Assembly: GCA_030141605.1 (NCBI GenBank)
Contig: JAQGDQ010000149.1
Location: forward strand, 297,789-359,788
DNA from: Tubiluchus corallicola
Taxonomy: Eukaryota; Priapulida; Priapulimorpha; Priapulimorphida; Tubiluchidae
DNA: 62,000 nt
Direction: 5' to 3'
A program made the position numbers and the translations under genes. Under the pieces are notes generated by a model, which saw nothing but the letters and a program-made list of their open reading frames with translations, was not told the origin of the DNA and ran no database searches. Shown piece by piece: positions 1 to 14,787 of the stretch (the first letter of the stretch is position 1; every line of letters begins with the position of its first letter).

Positions 1-718
1 GGTACGGTTGGAAAAAAACTTAAAACAACAAACTTTTAAACACTTTATTTTAAACAGTTTACTTTACTAGACTTAAAGCTACAATGCGATTTTTGAATAA
101 CTTTATGCCTAAATTTTGTGGAAAGCAGATATAGCAGTTAATTCTTATTATAACAAAAAACTTTTAATTAGTGTTGCCAACGAAACGTCTGCTCACTATT
201 ACTTTCTTGCTTTTATACGTGTCAGTGCGGTTACTGTTATTGCTGTTCACTGCTCAGAATTGAAGCTCATGTGAACTGCCTAAAGCTTGCAGGAATTACT
301 TGGTAATCCTTCGGTGTTCTTTGACTTTGACGCTGTTTGTTGTGCAGACACTACGCTAGCAGCCTTGGAATGCCGCTGATGCATGTACAGGAAGTATTGA
401 AGTTACTGGTGATAGTTTCGTCAGCTTGTCTCATTAAAACTAGCCCGTCACTATTTATACACTCATCTTACACAAGCTATTTATGTCCCGTGAAGCATTC
501 ATGAGATTAAGAAAAACTTGCCCTTGTCTCAACTTTATACACAAAATGCGATGTTGTCTTTTAAATTAAACTTGATAAAGGACATAATGACCCGAAGGCT
601 ATTATTATAGGCTCAACATTAACCATTTATCCTTATTAATTTATTTAATTTAGTGTTAGTAATTAATTTAGAAGTTGATTAGGAACAGAATTTGGTTTTG
701 GATATTAAAAGAGTGTGC

Positions 719-777
719 GATTTGGTAGTTAAGACATTGGAATTGTAAGGCAAGATTTTGACCCAGTTCAAATTGGT
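719..777 (+). repeat. Possible degraded tRNA-derived (SINE-like) sequence
   Basis: The order TGGTAGTTAAGAC, then ATTGTAA, then GTTCAAATT resembles a tRNA A-box, anticodon loop and B-box at roughly tRNA spacing. The stems do not pair cleanly, so this is not a functional tRNA gene. It may be the head of an old SINE, or chance. Confidence 0.2.
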
Positions 778-889
778 GCAGTGTCATTTCTAATATTTTT
801 GTAGTTGTTCGGAAAAGTTTCACTTTAAGAATTTAATAAGCGTGAGCCGTCAGTAATTAATAACAGCAATAAAATGTTTTTATTTTGAA

Positions 890-891
<2 letters not shown>

Positions 892-970
<79 letters not shown>
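892..970. repeat. (TA)n microsatellite
   Basis: An uninterrupted alternating TA tract of about 79 bp. Such tracts are polymorphic in length and can extrude cruciforms. Confidence 0.95.
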
Positions 971-973
<3 letters not shown>

Positions 974-3291
974 GACCTAATTAAATAATTGTGACAAATG
1001 AAGCTATTATACAGAGCTCTCGTATTCTAGAATGCTTTATTCCTCCAGACAAAATGATTATGCATGCAGTCAATTACAAAATTCACACGGAATGCAATTC
1101 AGCTTCTTCAAGGCGCTGCAAGACAAAATTTCATGTTTGTGTTTCTACCAAACTATCGAGTTAATTAACTGTCGTATGTATCGATTGTCTCCCTGAATTA
1201 ACTCATTAGCTTGGTTGAATAATTACTAAATACTGTTTAGAGAAGATTCTTGCCATGCAGCATATAGTTTTTTCCAAGTAGAAAGGCTTTTTTCTTTCAT
1301 TTTCTAGGAGAGATTCGGAACTCATATCATCACAGTGTTAAACATCTCTAGTTTTTGATAGATGAAAAACGTTCTTGTCTAGCATATGATAAAAACGCTG
1401 TAAAAATAAGTTCAAATTATATTATTGTCCTGCATAAGGAAAAAGCTTCAAGTTTGTATCCGCAAGTCGCTGTTTTTAAAATGTATTATCTCGTGGAAAC
1501 GAAAGAAAGTCGCTTTTGCGAGGCATTGGCTACCTTGGTGGCAAATTAACTAATACTCGCGGAGAAACGATTTAAAAATATTTTCATAGTTTTCATTTTA
1601 GGGATAGAGGCTTATGAGTATACGGTTCAAAATCTAAGCTTTTGATAAAGTGTTTGTCAGAGTGTAAAACATCAGCCAAAAAGTTTGCGATCAGGCGAGT
1701 TAAACCCTGATCAATGGATGTGTAATCGAGGTATTTCACGGCTTCTGATCAGAACACCTCTCTAGGAAAAGGGCTTTAGTTATAGATTATGGCTTTTCAT
1801 TTTCATCTTGGTGACGTTTTGAGCAATATTCAAATAGATAAATGTCGCCGCTGCCGTAGTCATCGTCATCATCATTATTAATGATTTTCTCGCAGAGACT
1901 TAAAGTGGAGCTGTGTATGCAGAGCTTTGTGGCATTCTGGAACTGAAGGCGCAGTTGATTTTAAAATGTAACTTTTGGTGATGGTAGCGATGATGGTAAT
2001 GGTGATGTTAATAGCGATGATGATGGCGATGATGATGATAACTTTGACGAGGATAAACTTCTATCAAAACGTCCAGTTATTGGACTGAACTGGATATAGG
2101 CCTAATCGATAGTTGCGATTTTTATTGCTAATTTTCTCCTCCTCATGTTGCGCTTAATCATGGGAAAATTACAATACAAAGTGACTTTTTATGTTGCACG
2201 TTTCCGCTCAATGGCCACTGCTCTATACGCTTTTTGAAGCTGATAAACAGTCTTAATCATGCGTGATTAATAACAATATAGCTCTTTATTGGCCATTACT
2301 GGAATAGAGGCCTTAATATGCATTACTAGCTGAGTCCACTCGTGCTGCACCTGCTGGCAATATTTTGGACATCATTTATTTTAGTCGCCATATTGAATGT
2401 GGTTATTCAGACGGATTGTGGAAGACGATATTCGAACTCGGAAGCCCTGAAACCTCTTAAAATACATATTGAACATTATACATAGGCCTAGTACAGTGTT
2501 TTAAAAGTGCTATTTTGGATACCATTTATGAGCCTAAATGGACAGTTTGCTTTAGCTGGCGTTTTTACGGTTCACCATGTCTAGCGGTACGCTGCAGGCA
2601 TAGGAGCGTGCATAAAACAGACAGATAGACATACAGATTTTTATATTTACATATCAGGTGATGCAAAAAATGTGCTAAATGTTTGGTCACTTCGTGTCAC
2701 TTAAATTAAAACTTACAGCAAGTCCTCTATTTGTCCATCATCTTCACTGTAAATTAGACGAAGGCGTTTCTTTCAACAACTGTCACAATTTCCCGCCATT
2801 TGGTTCTTGCTCTCAGCATTTTTTACCTTTATTCCCTTTGCATCAAACAAATGTGTGTGCGGCCCTCGTACACCTTCTCTCAAAGGAGTTCCAGATAGCG
2901 TAATTCAAAGGATTAAGTCCCATTTTTTGATAACAAATCTTTATCACTGTTTTATTTTCCGTGGTGAAGAGCATGAGGTAAACTGGTTTGATTTCTTTAT
3001 TGTTTTGCTGCTTTGCATTGAATTCGGTATGCAGCTTATGCGCCATAGCGGCTTTTCTTAATTACTAATCATTAGCCGACATTGTTTCGAGCATGCAAAA
3101 GTTGTTCGGCCGTAACTTGAAAGCTGCAAAACTTATAAACTTGTAACTTTCACAGCCGAAAGCTAATATGTTGTATTATAATGCTGTGAAATTTCCCTTT
3201 GCAGTGATACATCTTTCTAATATTATTGATGTCTACATTTCAGTACATATTTTCTGCACGCACGCACGCACACACAAACACACATGCACAC

Positions 3292-3801
3292 ACAGTTTTC
3301 CTGTGCGAAGAAAGTAGTAGCACTAGGAAGCCATAAATTTGCTTTATTTGTCAATTACGCTACGTTCTTGCCTCACTTTGTTTCATATTTCCCTGGAGAA
3401 CCTGAGCAAGATGCCGCAATGAAAGTTTCATCGCATAGTAATTATTCAAACTCGACAGTTTATTCAAACTCGACAAACTCGAAAATCAAGACATGACAGT
3501 GACACAAACATGTGATACTTTCCACTGGACACAAGCTGCCATAAACCATGAGAAAATTATAAAACGTAATTTCAAGCTACTACCAGTAACAAGAACAAAA
3601 CGCGAAAATAGTTTCTGCACACGCACGCGCGGCGTCGAATTTGAATAATTACTAGGCGATGAAACTTTCATTGCGGCATCTTGCTCAGGTTCTCCAGGGA
3701 AATATGAAACAAAGTGAGGCAAGAACGTAGCGTAATTGACAAATAAAGCGAATTTATGGCTTCTCAGTGCTACTGCTTTCTTCGCACAGGAAAACTGTGT
3801 C
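3292..3801. mobile_element. Fold-back element with long inverted arms
   Basis: The left arm (about 3292-3459) and right arm (about 3633-3801) are near-complete reverse complements, both starting with ACAGTTTTCCTGTGCG at the outer edge. Both arms show the same spurious open frame on opposite strands, which is how the repeat is easily noticed. The spacer is about 170 bp and shows no transposase. This fits a non-autonomous fold-back or MULE-like element. I see no clear target-site duplication, so the superfamily is open. Confidence 0.75.
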
Positions 3802-6800
3802 AAGTTTAAGTTTCTGATCGTTTTATATTTCTAGCAGCATTTTTGTTACGTTCGTTTTTCAACAGCTCGTCGCCGTTTATAAGAAGTCTCGCATTTTAGG
3901 CTTTTTTATGCTTACAGATCTTTTACTTAGATATTTAGCGCCACCTGTATTCAAATTACTTTGCATTACAACTTGAGTAAACATTAAATTTGCTCATAAA
4001 AACTACAGTTTGATTTCAAAAAGAGAGATGATCGAATGCATACTGTAAACGTAATAGTGAACTTATTGGTGACTATGGAAGTATACTTTATCACAGACCT
4101 AATGGTTTTAGATTGTTCAAGCAATGTATGTCGAATGATCTGTCCTGTTCTGCAATTTGAAGCATCCAGCCCCGGTGGAAGTAACTCAGCGATTCTTGAT
4201 GCATTTGTCTGGTGAATGGCAGCATTCTCGTTCTGGCCCCGCTGACCATTGATCAACAAGACCATCAATCTTTCTGCATAGTGACCTGTAAGTCTATTCT
4301 GCTTCTATAATTTGTGCATTGAAGTCTCAGCGGGTTTCTAATTAGAAACGCATCCACAAGGCGTATCGGAGGCGCTAGGCCCGTCATCACTTGGCTTCCC
4401 ATGTGACGTCATTACATGGCTTCCTATTTTTTCATCAGTGCAATTGAGTATCAGTTAGTAAATAGTCTGGCACAAACATTCTCCTTTAGACCACTAAATT
4501 TTAATCTGTTATAAAATTAAAAAAACTTTTTTGCACTAGTCTGATTCCGTCAGTTTACTCATGCATGACAACCATTATTAATGAACATATTCGTTCGAAT
4601 CATCATGCAACGTTTTATCCAATAATGGATTGACGGCAAATATTTAACCGTACAGCTAAGCTACCATTTCATCCATATTGCCATAATCGATTACTTAATA
4701 ATTAATTCATACCAGAAAAAATCTTAAAAATCACCATCCTGGCAGATTTTCAGACCCGTTTTTATTTGCCTAACACGTGCAAATATGACCACGATTTTTC
4801 ACTTCACTACAACCATATTCTGTAAATATCATTTCCACCAACTTAAACGTTCGAAAATCTAAATTCCGTGGTTATTCGTATCAGACTGATGCCAGCAAAG
4901 TATTTCGTGAGGTGAGTTGAAAGTTCGGGACTACCTCGTGTTAATATGCTTTCGAAGTACTTCATAATTAATCAGTGATGGCTAATTGATATGTGATATT
5001 AGATATACAATTGCATACGGTATAGAGTAGACAATTTCGGGAAACCGAAACGATGCTTAATAACAAAAATGTAATAATTTAAATTGAATAACGAATTAAG
5101 CTTTAAGGATTCGCACCCCACTTCATGTACAGGGCATTTTTTCTTTTCAAAAGAAAGGAAATTATATCGGTATTTTAGGTTAACTGTATTTTTAGAGTGT
5201 CCCAAGCTTAAAATGCTTGTTTTTTGCTACTGAATAGATGTCATGACACTACGCAAGCTATCACAAAGGTATTCGTACTCCTTGTTTTAAAATTAAATAC
5301 ATGCTGCCCATAATATATTGATTTCTGCTATTAACTCTTGTGCTTCATTTAACGCGGGTTGGTTGAGCCAAATAAGTAAAGTTATTTTGGACCATATTTT
5401 ATTTTTAATACAATTTAAAAATGGTCGTCCAACAATACCTGGTATTGTAGCTGCTAGAGTAACACTTTGCCCTTTGTTTACCGAAAGACGGAGTCATTTT
5501 ATCAACCCAAAAATTGCGTAGGCTTTGTGAAATTTATTTGCTTAGTCGCGCACTAAAGTTCATACAAATTAATTTAATGATCTTTGTTCGTAGTCCTTTC
5601 TTCATCCATTTACCAACTGTTTGCCAAGGCTATCGCAGTCCCAAAAGGCTATTATCCTTTACAATGGATCTATCATAGACTGCTCAGGGATAACGTTACA
5701 GTGCAAACCACTAATCACAATCGAAGATTTATCAAGTCCAAGATTGCAGATGTTATTAAGATTCAAGAACTTCTGTTGTTCGGATCGAATCAGAGTATGT
5801 GTTTCAAGACGACGAAGAATCTATCACAATCACCGGCTGTTCTTTAGTATGATTTGACAGGGCAACGACCATCTAACCAACTGAACAAATTGAGCTCCTC
5901 TTGATATAGATTTAAATGTCAATAGAGTGTGATTAATCGTATGATTAAAAGTGAGATGAGTACTACCCATCTGTACTTGAATGAAGTCAATGCATCAGTT
6001 CCTATTAAGAAAGACTCGGCGTTTAAGATTACATAACTTTCAGAAGTGAGACAAGTTGGACAGGTCTTCATGCAGGGTTTATGTAACACCTCTCAAAATA
6101 CATTCCATATTTTCCTACAAAAATCCTCCTATTACTGTGTCTTTTTCGAATAACTTTATATTTTCTCATTGATTGTGGTTATTTTAGTAGCATTCAAAAC
6201 ACACGTTGAGTAGTTTTAAGAATAAGAACACCTGAAGAGTTTTCTTGGCTGGTACTTCGATCATATTTCAACTCGCGAAGCTACTATTCTGAAATGTAAA
6301 ATCAAGTAAACCAAGGATAGCCTGTATCACAACGATACATTAAATTGTGTTGCCTTATGTTTAGAACATAGATGTATTTATCAATTCCTGTCTGACGTTG
6401 ACAAATTGTCGTACGTATTTTCAAGAATCCGATTGATTTGTCTTTAGATTACGTCAGTGTAGCTTTGCTTTGTAGGCTGTTGTGTTTATTTTGTCTACTA
6501 TGGGCTACTTGCTATGAGTATTAACATAACTGAAAGCGTGCACATTGGAAGAAACATTTTCAAATGCATCACTAAATGGCAAAACTGTAACAGTAGATAA
6601 AACTTTCTTTCGTTTCTGTCGGCCTACTGTGCAGTTTCCATGTCATTCTAAGACGGCGGCTGACTTTAAAATGACGTTATATTATCGGCTATGTTAATAA
6701 TTAACGTTCAGACTTAACCGTGGGCTAATTAATTACTGTAACGATAACCCCTTCTGCCCTATGGTAGACTTACAGCATATTAACACTTCAACCATATTAA

Positions 6801-9800
6801 TGGATTAATTAGCTGCGGTTGATGTTTGTTGTGGCATTGATATTCACCCAGTGTCAGCTAATTAAGCCAATGAGTGGTTGCCTTGTATGATGCTTCTCAA
6901 TTTATGAGATTGTATATTTCCCAGCCTGAAGGCATAATAACATGTAAAATGTTTGCAATTCAGTCACGTTTCGTAGCCATCTCGGAATAATTGAGTTTTG
7001 GCTGGGTTCATTCGGGTTTATTAGTTAATGCCACTTATTACTAAACGTTGTGAGGACACGCCCTTTAAAATTCTTTCTACTTGAAGCTATGAGGATAAGG
7101 TCACCGTTGGGGTTAGTTTGTCCATCTGTCCGAAGTTGTAGTGAGGAAATGACAGAAAGAGGATGGTGGTAGATGAATGTATCACCACACTTGGTGGATT
7201 AAACTCGTTTGTCTTAGAACAAAAACTTAAGCAGCATGAATGTGGAGATGTCAGGGTCAAGGGCCAGAAGTTATGTTATAGTTTGTGAAGTTGGGAATAT
7301 TCTCACGCTAGTTTACCTCGAAGTTTTCCTTCGTTGACATGAATGTGAAAACGAGAGTTATGTTTTAAGATTACAGTAAAATTACGATTAGACCTAAATT
7401 TCCATTTCAATTAGGTTGAATCGCATTCAGATGGAAATGAAAAAATGAAAATTACCTTAAGGTTTTTGAAAGGTTTCTGATTTGCGATAAAGTAGTGATT
7501 TATTAACCTGCGATACCAAGACCCAGTATCTAGGCAAACGTTACGTATCCTAAAGGTTTCAAAATATAAAAACCAATTTTAGATAAGGAAATTGTTCACG
7601 ACATTGTAATAAAGTTTGAATTTTCTGATTCGGTGCATTCGAAATGTCGACTGGGCTTCGTCCATGATGTTTGAAAACATACTGACTCCTAGAAATCAAC
7701 TCATTACTTCTTCAGAATGCACTCCATTAATGGCTTCTTGTCCATCTATCATTTCCTGACCTTCCCCGCATGACAAGATTTTATTTAGGTCTTTACCATT
7801 TCGATTAAAATCGGTAGGCGCTGTGCAGAATGTAGATAATGACCTTTTGATTGCCATCATGAATGCAAATTGTCTGGTTTGGAGAAATGCACTTCAGATA
7901 CATATAAGATCCACGTCGTATAGTTCTAGATTTTACAAATGCACAGAGGCGTATCCTTATTGCGTCTTTTGTAAGCAACAAACGTTACATGTAGCTAACC
8001 TTAAGTACAATTTTTTTAAATTGTTTAAACAGTAATCCCCTGTATTTTTGCGGTGCTTGCTTCTGTATGTTAAACTGTTTAATAAAAACGAAGCATTCGG
8101 CTTATAATTCGAAATCTATAGATAGATTTGCAGACATTACTATACAAAACAAACTGCATTTTAATTCAAGCGACAACATCTATATGGGATAATTAAATGT
8201 CGATTTTGTCTTAATTTAACATTATAGACGGTTTGTGCTTAGGGCGAAAGATGGTTGTTTTTTAGGGAATTATAATGACCAATATTATATGAAGAAAGAG
8301 AAAATCCTCGCGTAGTACCTGACTTATACTTTAAAGTGATACAGAGAATCCGACAGCGGTGCCTTAGCCATTTTCGGATATCTGATGTCCTTAACGGCCT
8401 GACAAGAATTTACTAACTGAATTTGGTAGATCACTCTAAAATTTCAACAGTTATGGGAAAACTAAAAATTTATACATTTATTAATTTCTTAATAAACCGC
8501 CTTTATTTTCGACTGCACGTTTATTTAATCACTGCATTGGTACAGAAACTCGCAGGTAAGTCAACAGATTCGGCAAGATATGATTAACTGGCTGGACGAA
8601 TTCTTTGATGATGTAGTAGAATATGTTCGCGAGACTTTTCAGTATACAGAACTCTACATTTTGCTATAATTACTACTTTTGTAAACGTACTTTTAAATGA
8701 AACTAAAATCGAGTTGTTTGTGTCTGGTCGCGGCTCTGGTCAACTCGCTATTCAACAGTTATTTCAACAATTATCTGCTAACAACGCGCATTTCTTTGAG
8801 TCCAGGAGGAAGACAGCTTTTCGCAAAGTCACATTAATTCGAAGCAATTTCAGGGAGTTTGAACAGAAACGAGTCTTTGGGGAAGCGAAAACTGCGAGTA
8901 ATTCTCAAGCAATATGTCGTTGCAATTTGAAAGACGAGTGACTAATCCCTGAAGTACTTGCTTCACGTATTGAACTAGCCGAACTACGAGTTTCGAAATG
9001 TAAGATTTAAAACAAAATAATTTTAAATGTTAAAACGAAACGATACTGATCTTTCGCAATAAAATAATAGGCTGGGAGTTGTTATTAGTCTACAATATTT
9101 TTCACTCAGATAACTATTAAATGGTGTTGAGCGAAAGAAATTTCAGGCAAAAATACCTTTTCACGTAATTACTAAATTAATACCCTTATTGCAACACACA
9201 CTCCAAACCAAACTGTCTGACAACGAATGAGAACGTTTATCTTCAAATAAACTGCTCATCAGTTACGGGGTATGATCACTTTTGCCGCAATGATGAAATT
9301 GTGACTGATGAAATGATTTTGTCAATGGATAAAATTAATGAGCTCTGAGTTTAAATGTAGTGATAACTGGAAAACCAACGACAGCGTCTTTGATGATAAT
9401 TTAAATTCACGTCTTCTGTAATTAATTTAATTCGATTTGAATCAATCCGTTTAGATTCTTATGTGTGTTATGGTTTTGAATAAATAAACTCTGCATTTTA
9501 TTGTTTGTACTCAATGTTCTGTGCATTCATAAATGATAAGTTATTAACAAGATTTTAAGTACAGGTTTTCTTGCGAAAAAAGCAGGGCTACAGAAAATGA
9601 AATGAAATTGAATAAATGTTATAATGTAGCAAACGAATGTTGTTGGCAAGCGTTGTAATACTAGACTTAATTGGAGTGTATCACTATTAATTTTAATTAG
9701 AATTAGTCAAAATGTTATAAGTATAAACGTGATTTCTCGCGATCTGCTTTTATCCGTGGAAGTTTCTTATTGAACCCCTTGATGGTCAAAAATCTAGGCT

Positions 9801-12800
9801 TGTTAATCGTAATCCCTTGATGTTCACGGTGCATTTCTCATTTACCATCTCCGTAACCTCTGAGTCTAATGTCGAGTAACTCATGCAGTTCCCTCATCTC
9901 ATGTATGTAAAATTATGTATACAGAACAAGGACAATAACTTGAGCCAAACAGACTCTATTTCGTCTGCTGCTAAACGTAAATTCTTAGCAGGTGAAAATT
10001 CTTATCATCCATTAGGCCTAGATGCCTTGCAGTGCGGTAGCTTTTGGTCTACCGCTTCTCAAATATTTCTAATGTATACTGAGACTGATAATTTGGCAAA
10101 CTATTAGAGAATTAGAATTTATCACTTACCCAGATCATCGCTAGAATTTATACGGCAAAAAGTTTAATTACTCGCGCTTTAGGTGTCTTAGTATCGAATT
10201 TGTACCATCCTTCGACTTTATAAAACTGTGGAAACAAAGAAGCTTCGTTTTAGTTTTTGTCACGAAGGCAGAGCATTCAGCGGCAATTCCTTGAACAGAA
10301 CAGACTTTGATGTATTAAAACACCTAAAGTATAGTCATTCGAAGTCAAGCAGTAGCTTCTCTTAATGATAAACAAATTACATTTAGTTAGACTATTGGCG
10401 ATGACCTAATTGTGGCGTTTATTGTACTGACGTGTATGTGGCTTCCTTCCTTACTGATTTGCAGACGTGTTAAGCATAAGCAACTCAAACCTATTCATCG
10501 TGATAAGAATGCAAGCAATGCGAATGCGTAACTAAGTTTTGTTGGAAAATTAATTGTACTCAGTTCTATGGGTAGAACGGTTTAGTTTGAGTCATGGAGT
10601 GTATTTTGTAAGAAACCTCACGATTTTCTTTACGTTTGCGTTGACTGGAAATTGAAACAACCGGTTTGTAGTTCTGGCTTAATGTACCTTAATGACAAAA
10701 ATGTCACTTAACTTGCATGTTTTGTTAAAGTTAATGTCACACTTTTTTAGAAAACTAGTTCTTTTGTTACCACATGAACCTGCTGCGCATTGAAGCCGCA
10801 CCAGTTGGCGAATGAGACCAAATGACAAGCTTATGTTTTTATATCAGTTACAGATTGTCGATGTTTAAACTGTTAGATGAAATAAACTGTCACTCATGTA
10901 TTTTCTAACTCTGTCCTAAATTTACCAGTAAGGACTGAACAGCTTGACTGGAACATTAGTCACATTTTGAGTTCAGTTCAACAGTCAGTGATTGAAATCC
11001 ATATTTGGTTCCATTATTTTTTCGCTAAATTTGGCCTCAATAATTAAACGGTTATGCATTTCGCATTGCTGGTTTACTCTGAGTTATTAGACTGTATTGT
11101 GCGAGTTAGCGGAGTCCCTGTTAACAAAAAAGCTGTGATCACTTCGCTTACTGATTTTTCACATTTTCTTCCGGTTGAATATCATTACCGATTTACTGCT
11201 GTTTTCAGCAACTCTTTTGCCCTATTCGGAATATTTTGGCGATGATAACCTTTGTGTGATCTGTGAAAATAGGATCGTGATTTGGGGGTCTTGACGTTAG
11301 CTTATTACTTTCGGGTCATGAAACTCTATATAGGGGTTTTTGGTGTTCCGTGAGCCTTCCGCATTTTGTTTAAATAAATTAGTTCAACTTTGTTACTATT
11401 ATTTAATTGATAAACAGCAGCAGCAGCATCAACGAGAACGTGAAACGAGCCATTCAGTGGCACGTGTGTGTATTTAGAGGACAAACTCGACTACTGCAAA
11501 GTTTAACTATAATTCGTGCTGGAGTCCAACTCCCGTGGTTAATAAATCCAATATAAATGCAAAATGAACGGTTGTCATTGAAATGCAGTCAGTAAATATT
11601 TTATCGCGTTTTGTGTAATGTGCAGCATTCATTGTGATATCATTAATAGATCACGGCTATGAAATGGCATGCAGTAAAACTTGCTAAGTCATCTGCATTG
11701 TCGCTCAATGATTCAGGCTGTTAATTTTACTAAGGTTACCCTATCTAAAATCGTTAGCTTGATTAGTACTGAGCAAACTGCTGCTAATATTAGGCTTAAT
11801 TGCGTACTGGCTTCCTGAACAGCAGACAAGTACTCGATTCCTATTTTATTAAGATTTTGCAATAACTGAATCTTCTTGAATCCCATACAGTACTTATATC
11901 TCCTTTTTTCTCAGCTAACACTTCACTTAATGGCTCGTTAGGCTTGCAAAATAGCGTCACTAAGCTCACTTCTCCCTCCAAATGGGGAAGAACAGCAATG
12001 TGGTCTCCTCTGACCTGTAGCCAGGGAGACCCAAGGGCAGTGTGTGTCAGTCAATTTTTCGATTATATCGCAACCCCTAGGGTTTTCACTTCTTTCAATT
12101 TTTTTAACAAGTAGTTGGGTCCTGCGTGGTAAATTGCATCTGGCGTTTAAAAAAAGCAGGAAAGCTTTAGACGTAGGAGAGCGAGGTTAGAATGCAGAAT
12201 GAAAAATCTGAATCAATGTGACATTTTGGTAGCAGAGGGCTGGGGATACAAAACTCACAGAGCACACTTCTAAGCAATATGAACTATATTTATGTGTGAC
12301 CCGAGAGCCTGGTCACAGGTCATGGGGTGGTCTTCATTTATTTTTCGCTATGTTCTATCTGCTCCTGTAGTTTTTCTACGATGGGGTAACGATTTTGTAC
12401 ATCACTGAATGTGGGGCATGACTGTGCGAATGAGAAAATATTCTGCTAAGGGGCAATAATAGAAACTTGGGTTTTGGGACCAGAAATGCCCCGATTGTCA
12501 AGTGGCAGGAGATTGGTTGAGCTTTAACTCACGGGTCACGGTTGAAAAAGCTACGTGTTGTGATTTCATTGTAGAAGGCCACTTCAGAAACATTGTCAAC
12601 TAAATTTACCTTGGTTCCCAAGTTCCAGGATATTGACCGGTAAACAAAGATATTGAGATCACTAAGCAATTAAAAATGACCGTCAACTTCCTGTCTCTCT
12701 GGACCAGTCCTCTTTTGCAAAACTTTTTTGTCCTAAAGCTATATTATGATTGAAGCATGCGAATTAGTTTCTGTTTGTTGCGTTTTTTTTACGTTATACT

Positions 12801-13900
12801 GATATTCGTTATTATTAATTATGTTAATTATTTGTTACTTTTAATATTTATATTTACAATTAACTGTACCACTTTCATCACAAAGTGTCCAAGCCATTTT
12901 ATGGCTTTATTTGCCTGACTATATAAGTTTGGCTTTTTGAATGGAAACAAAGTGTAATTAAACCTGTTCTTGGCAAAAGAGGGTTAATGTATTTAAAACA
13001 TTGTTATAATATTTATATATCATTTACTCGTAAATTTTATTAAGAGTGCGTACGATTAGATACGATTAGAATAACGAAGTTTAAGCAATTGTTTAAATAT
13101 TAAATTTCAATATTTTCCAGCCTATACTCGTTATACTCTCCAATAATTCTTCCAATCATAAAATTAACTGGATTGTCACAGTTTGATAATTTTGAGTGCA
13201 GTCACTTTATTTGCTAAATTGTTAATTTGTACGCTTTTATGGTCTTTCCAACTCGTTTTTCCCTCGACAATGAAACCTTGTGATTAACTGTTAAACTCAT
13301 CCTAGAATTAGCCGCATAGAGTATAAAATTGAGAGACTGCGCCTGTTTGTAATTGCAAAACGCAATGTTGTTAGTGAAATTTTGCTCTGTGAACGTTTTG
13401 TCGTGCTCAGTTTTTGAGTCGTGTTTGTAAAAAAAAACTTAACCTGCACTTGGCTTTGTAATCTGTTAAACTTCAATAACAGTCCCTAAAATTTACTTTA
13501 GCAAAACTGCTTTATTACTTTGTGAGTCACACAACATGCATGTACATAAGTTTGAAATTAAGGCCTAACACGTGGGAATTGATTGGTTGATTGATTATAA
13601 TTTTATTTCAGACAAAAAATCCATATTTTACGCAATACACAAAATCGATTAAATGAAAATTGCCTTAACTTAAATCTAATTGCTAAAAATAAAGATTAAA
13701 CTAACTGCGCGCGCGCTCACGCACACGCACACGATTATGTTGCAGGACTATAATTACAATTACACGATAATAATTAATTAGTTAATATTTACATTAAAAT
13801 ACAATAAACAAACATGTTAATTAAAATTATTAAACTCAAGTAATAAAATCGTTAGGTCTACAGAATAGAATTAAAATACAAATAGAACATAAAATAAAAT
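3802..13900. other. Non-coding stretch, no supported gene
   Basis: About 10 kb without a recognisable exon. The short open frames show no domain pattern and lie in AT-rich DNA. Some patches are rich in TAATTA-type homeodomain core motifs (for example about 6680-6870), which could be regulatory but are expected by chance in DNA this AT-rich. An intron or upstream region of the LIM gene is possible, because that gene's 5' exons are missing from view. Confidence 0.5.
12500..12595 (+). repeat. Dispersed repeat, copy 1
   Basis: This segment shares ordered blocks with 24808-24893: CAGGAGATTGGTTG, GTCACGG, GTTGAAAA, then TTTCATTGT. The similarity lasts about 90 bp and then fades. It is probably part of an interspersed repeat family with no coding capacity visible here. 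Confidence 0.55.
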
Positions 13901-13912
13901 AGAATGAATATA

Positions 13913-14008
13913 ATATAATATAACATAACATAACATAACATAACATAACATAACATAACATAACATAACATAACATAACAACATAATACAATATAATATA
14001 ATATATGT

Positions 14009-14073
<65 letters not shown>
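13913..14073. repeat. ATAAC pentamer array followed by (TA)n
   Basis: A run of the 5-bp unit ATAAC (about 13918-13980) passes into ATAAT variants and then a long TA tract ending near 14073. It is plain microsatellite DNA. Confidence 0.95.
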
Positions 14074-14075
<2 letters not shown>

Positions 14076-14406
14076 ATTCTCTAAAGTAGATTTGATGCTA
14101 AAAAAATAAGTTCAATTTAAAAAAAAGTCGATTTCCATAAGAAAAGAGAACTTGCACGGAAGTACGTCACAATACGGGATTCCTAAATATACTGTCATTA
14201 TACAAACACTGCATTCACGAGGAAGTGAAAAGAGTTTGCATATACGTGATTTTCATTTCCTTCATGACGTAATCGTCTTACTTACGCTAGAATGATATGC
14301 CATACATGTACAAAAGTTTTGAATAAACATATTTTAAAACCAATACTGCAATTATTAAGATCAATACCGAGTTTCAGGCCCCCTGTGCCGCACCCCTTTC
14401 TCCCCC

Positions 14407-14434
14407 TTCCCCTTCTCTCTCTCTCTCTCTCTCC
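14407..14434. repeat. (CT)n microsatellite
   Basis: A short pyrimidine tract of repeated CT in a C/T-rich context, about 350 bp upstream of the first visible LIM exon. Confidence 0.85.
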
Positions 14435-14787
14435 TTCCTTAAAAATCCTCTTCATTGTAAATTCGCTCAGATTGCGGCTTCGAAATCGCGTGTATTCGTA
14501 AATTATTATTAAACACGTGCTATTTGAATAACTGATTCAACCTGGGAAAAATGTTTGACTTGCGCAAATTAATATTTACTATCATATTATCAGCGTCACT
14601 GTACTTTAGACTGAATAGGATTTCAAGAAACTACCCATCATTCGCTAATTTTTTTTCTTTCCATCTAAAATTTATAGGTAGTAAAGATTCTACGGTAGTG
14701 GAAACAACGCCCGCGGGTCTACTCAAAGCGTTTAATATTTCAGAAATGTCTGTAGCTAACTCACCCGCTCTCATTTATATTTTGCAG

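Larger units (their letters stand above)
1..3280. other. Non-coding stretch, no supported gene
   Basis: No open frame here looks like a conserved protein. It is AT-rich with stop codons in all frames. It contains a long TA dinucleotide tract (892-970) and a possible degraded tRNA-derived sequence (about 719-777). It could be intergenic or a far 5' intron of the LIM gene downstream; the sequence does not decide. Confidence 0.6.

Noticed and set aside
3284-3803. Two similar peptides on opposite strands, looking like a gene pair
   Set aside because: They are the two arms of an inverted repeat; no domain or splice structure supports coding.
6680-6870. Cluster of TAATTA motifs as an enhancer
   Set aside because: Such motifs are frequent by chance in DNA this AT-rich; conservation data would be needed.
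14551-14787. N-terminal extension of the first LIM exon
   Set aside because: A good acceptor lies at 14787, the upstream residues have no LIM or PET features, and the missing first cysteine pair is not in it.
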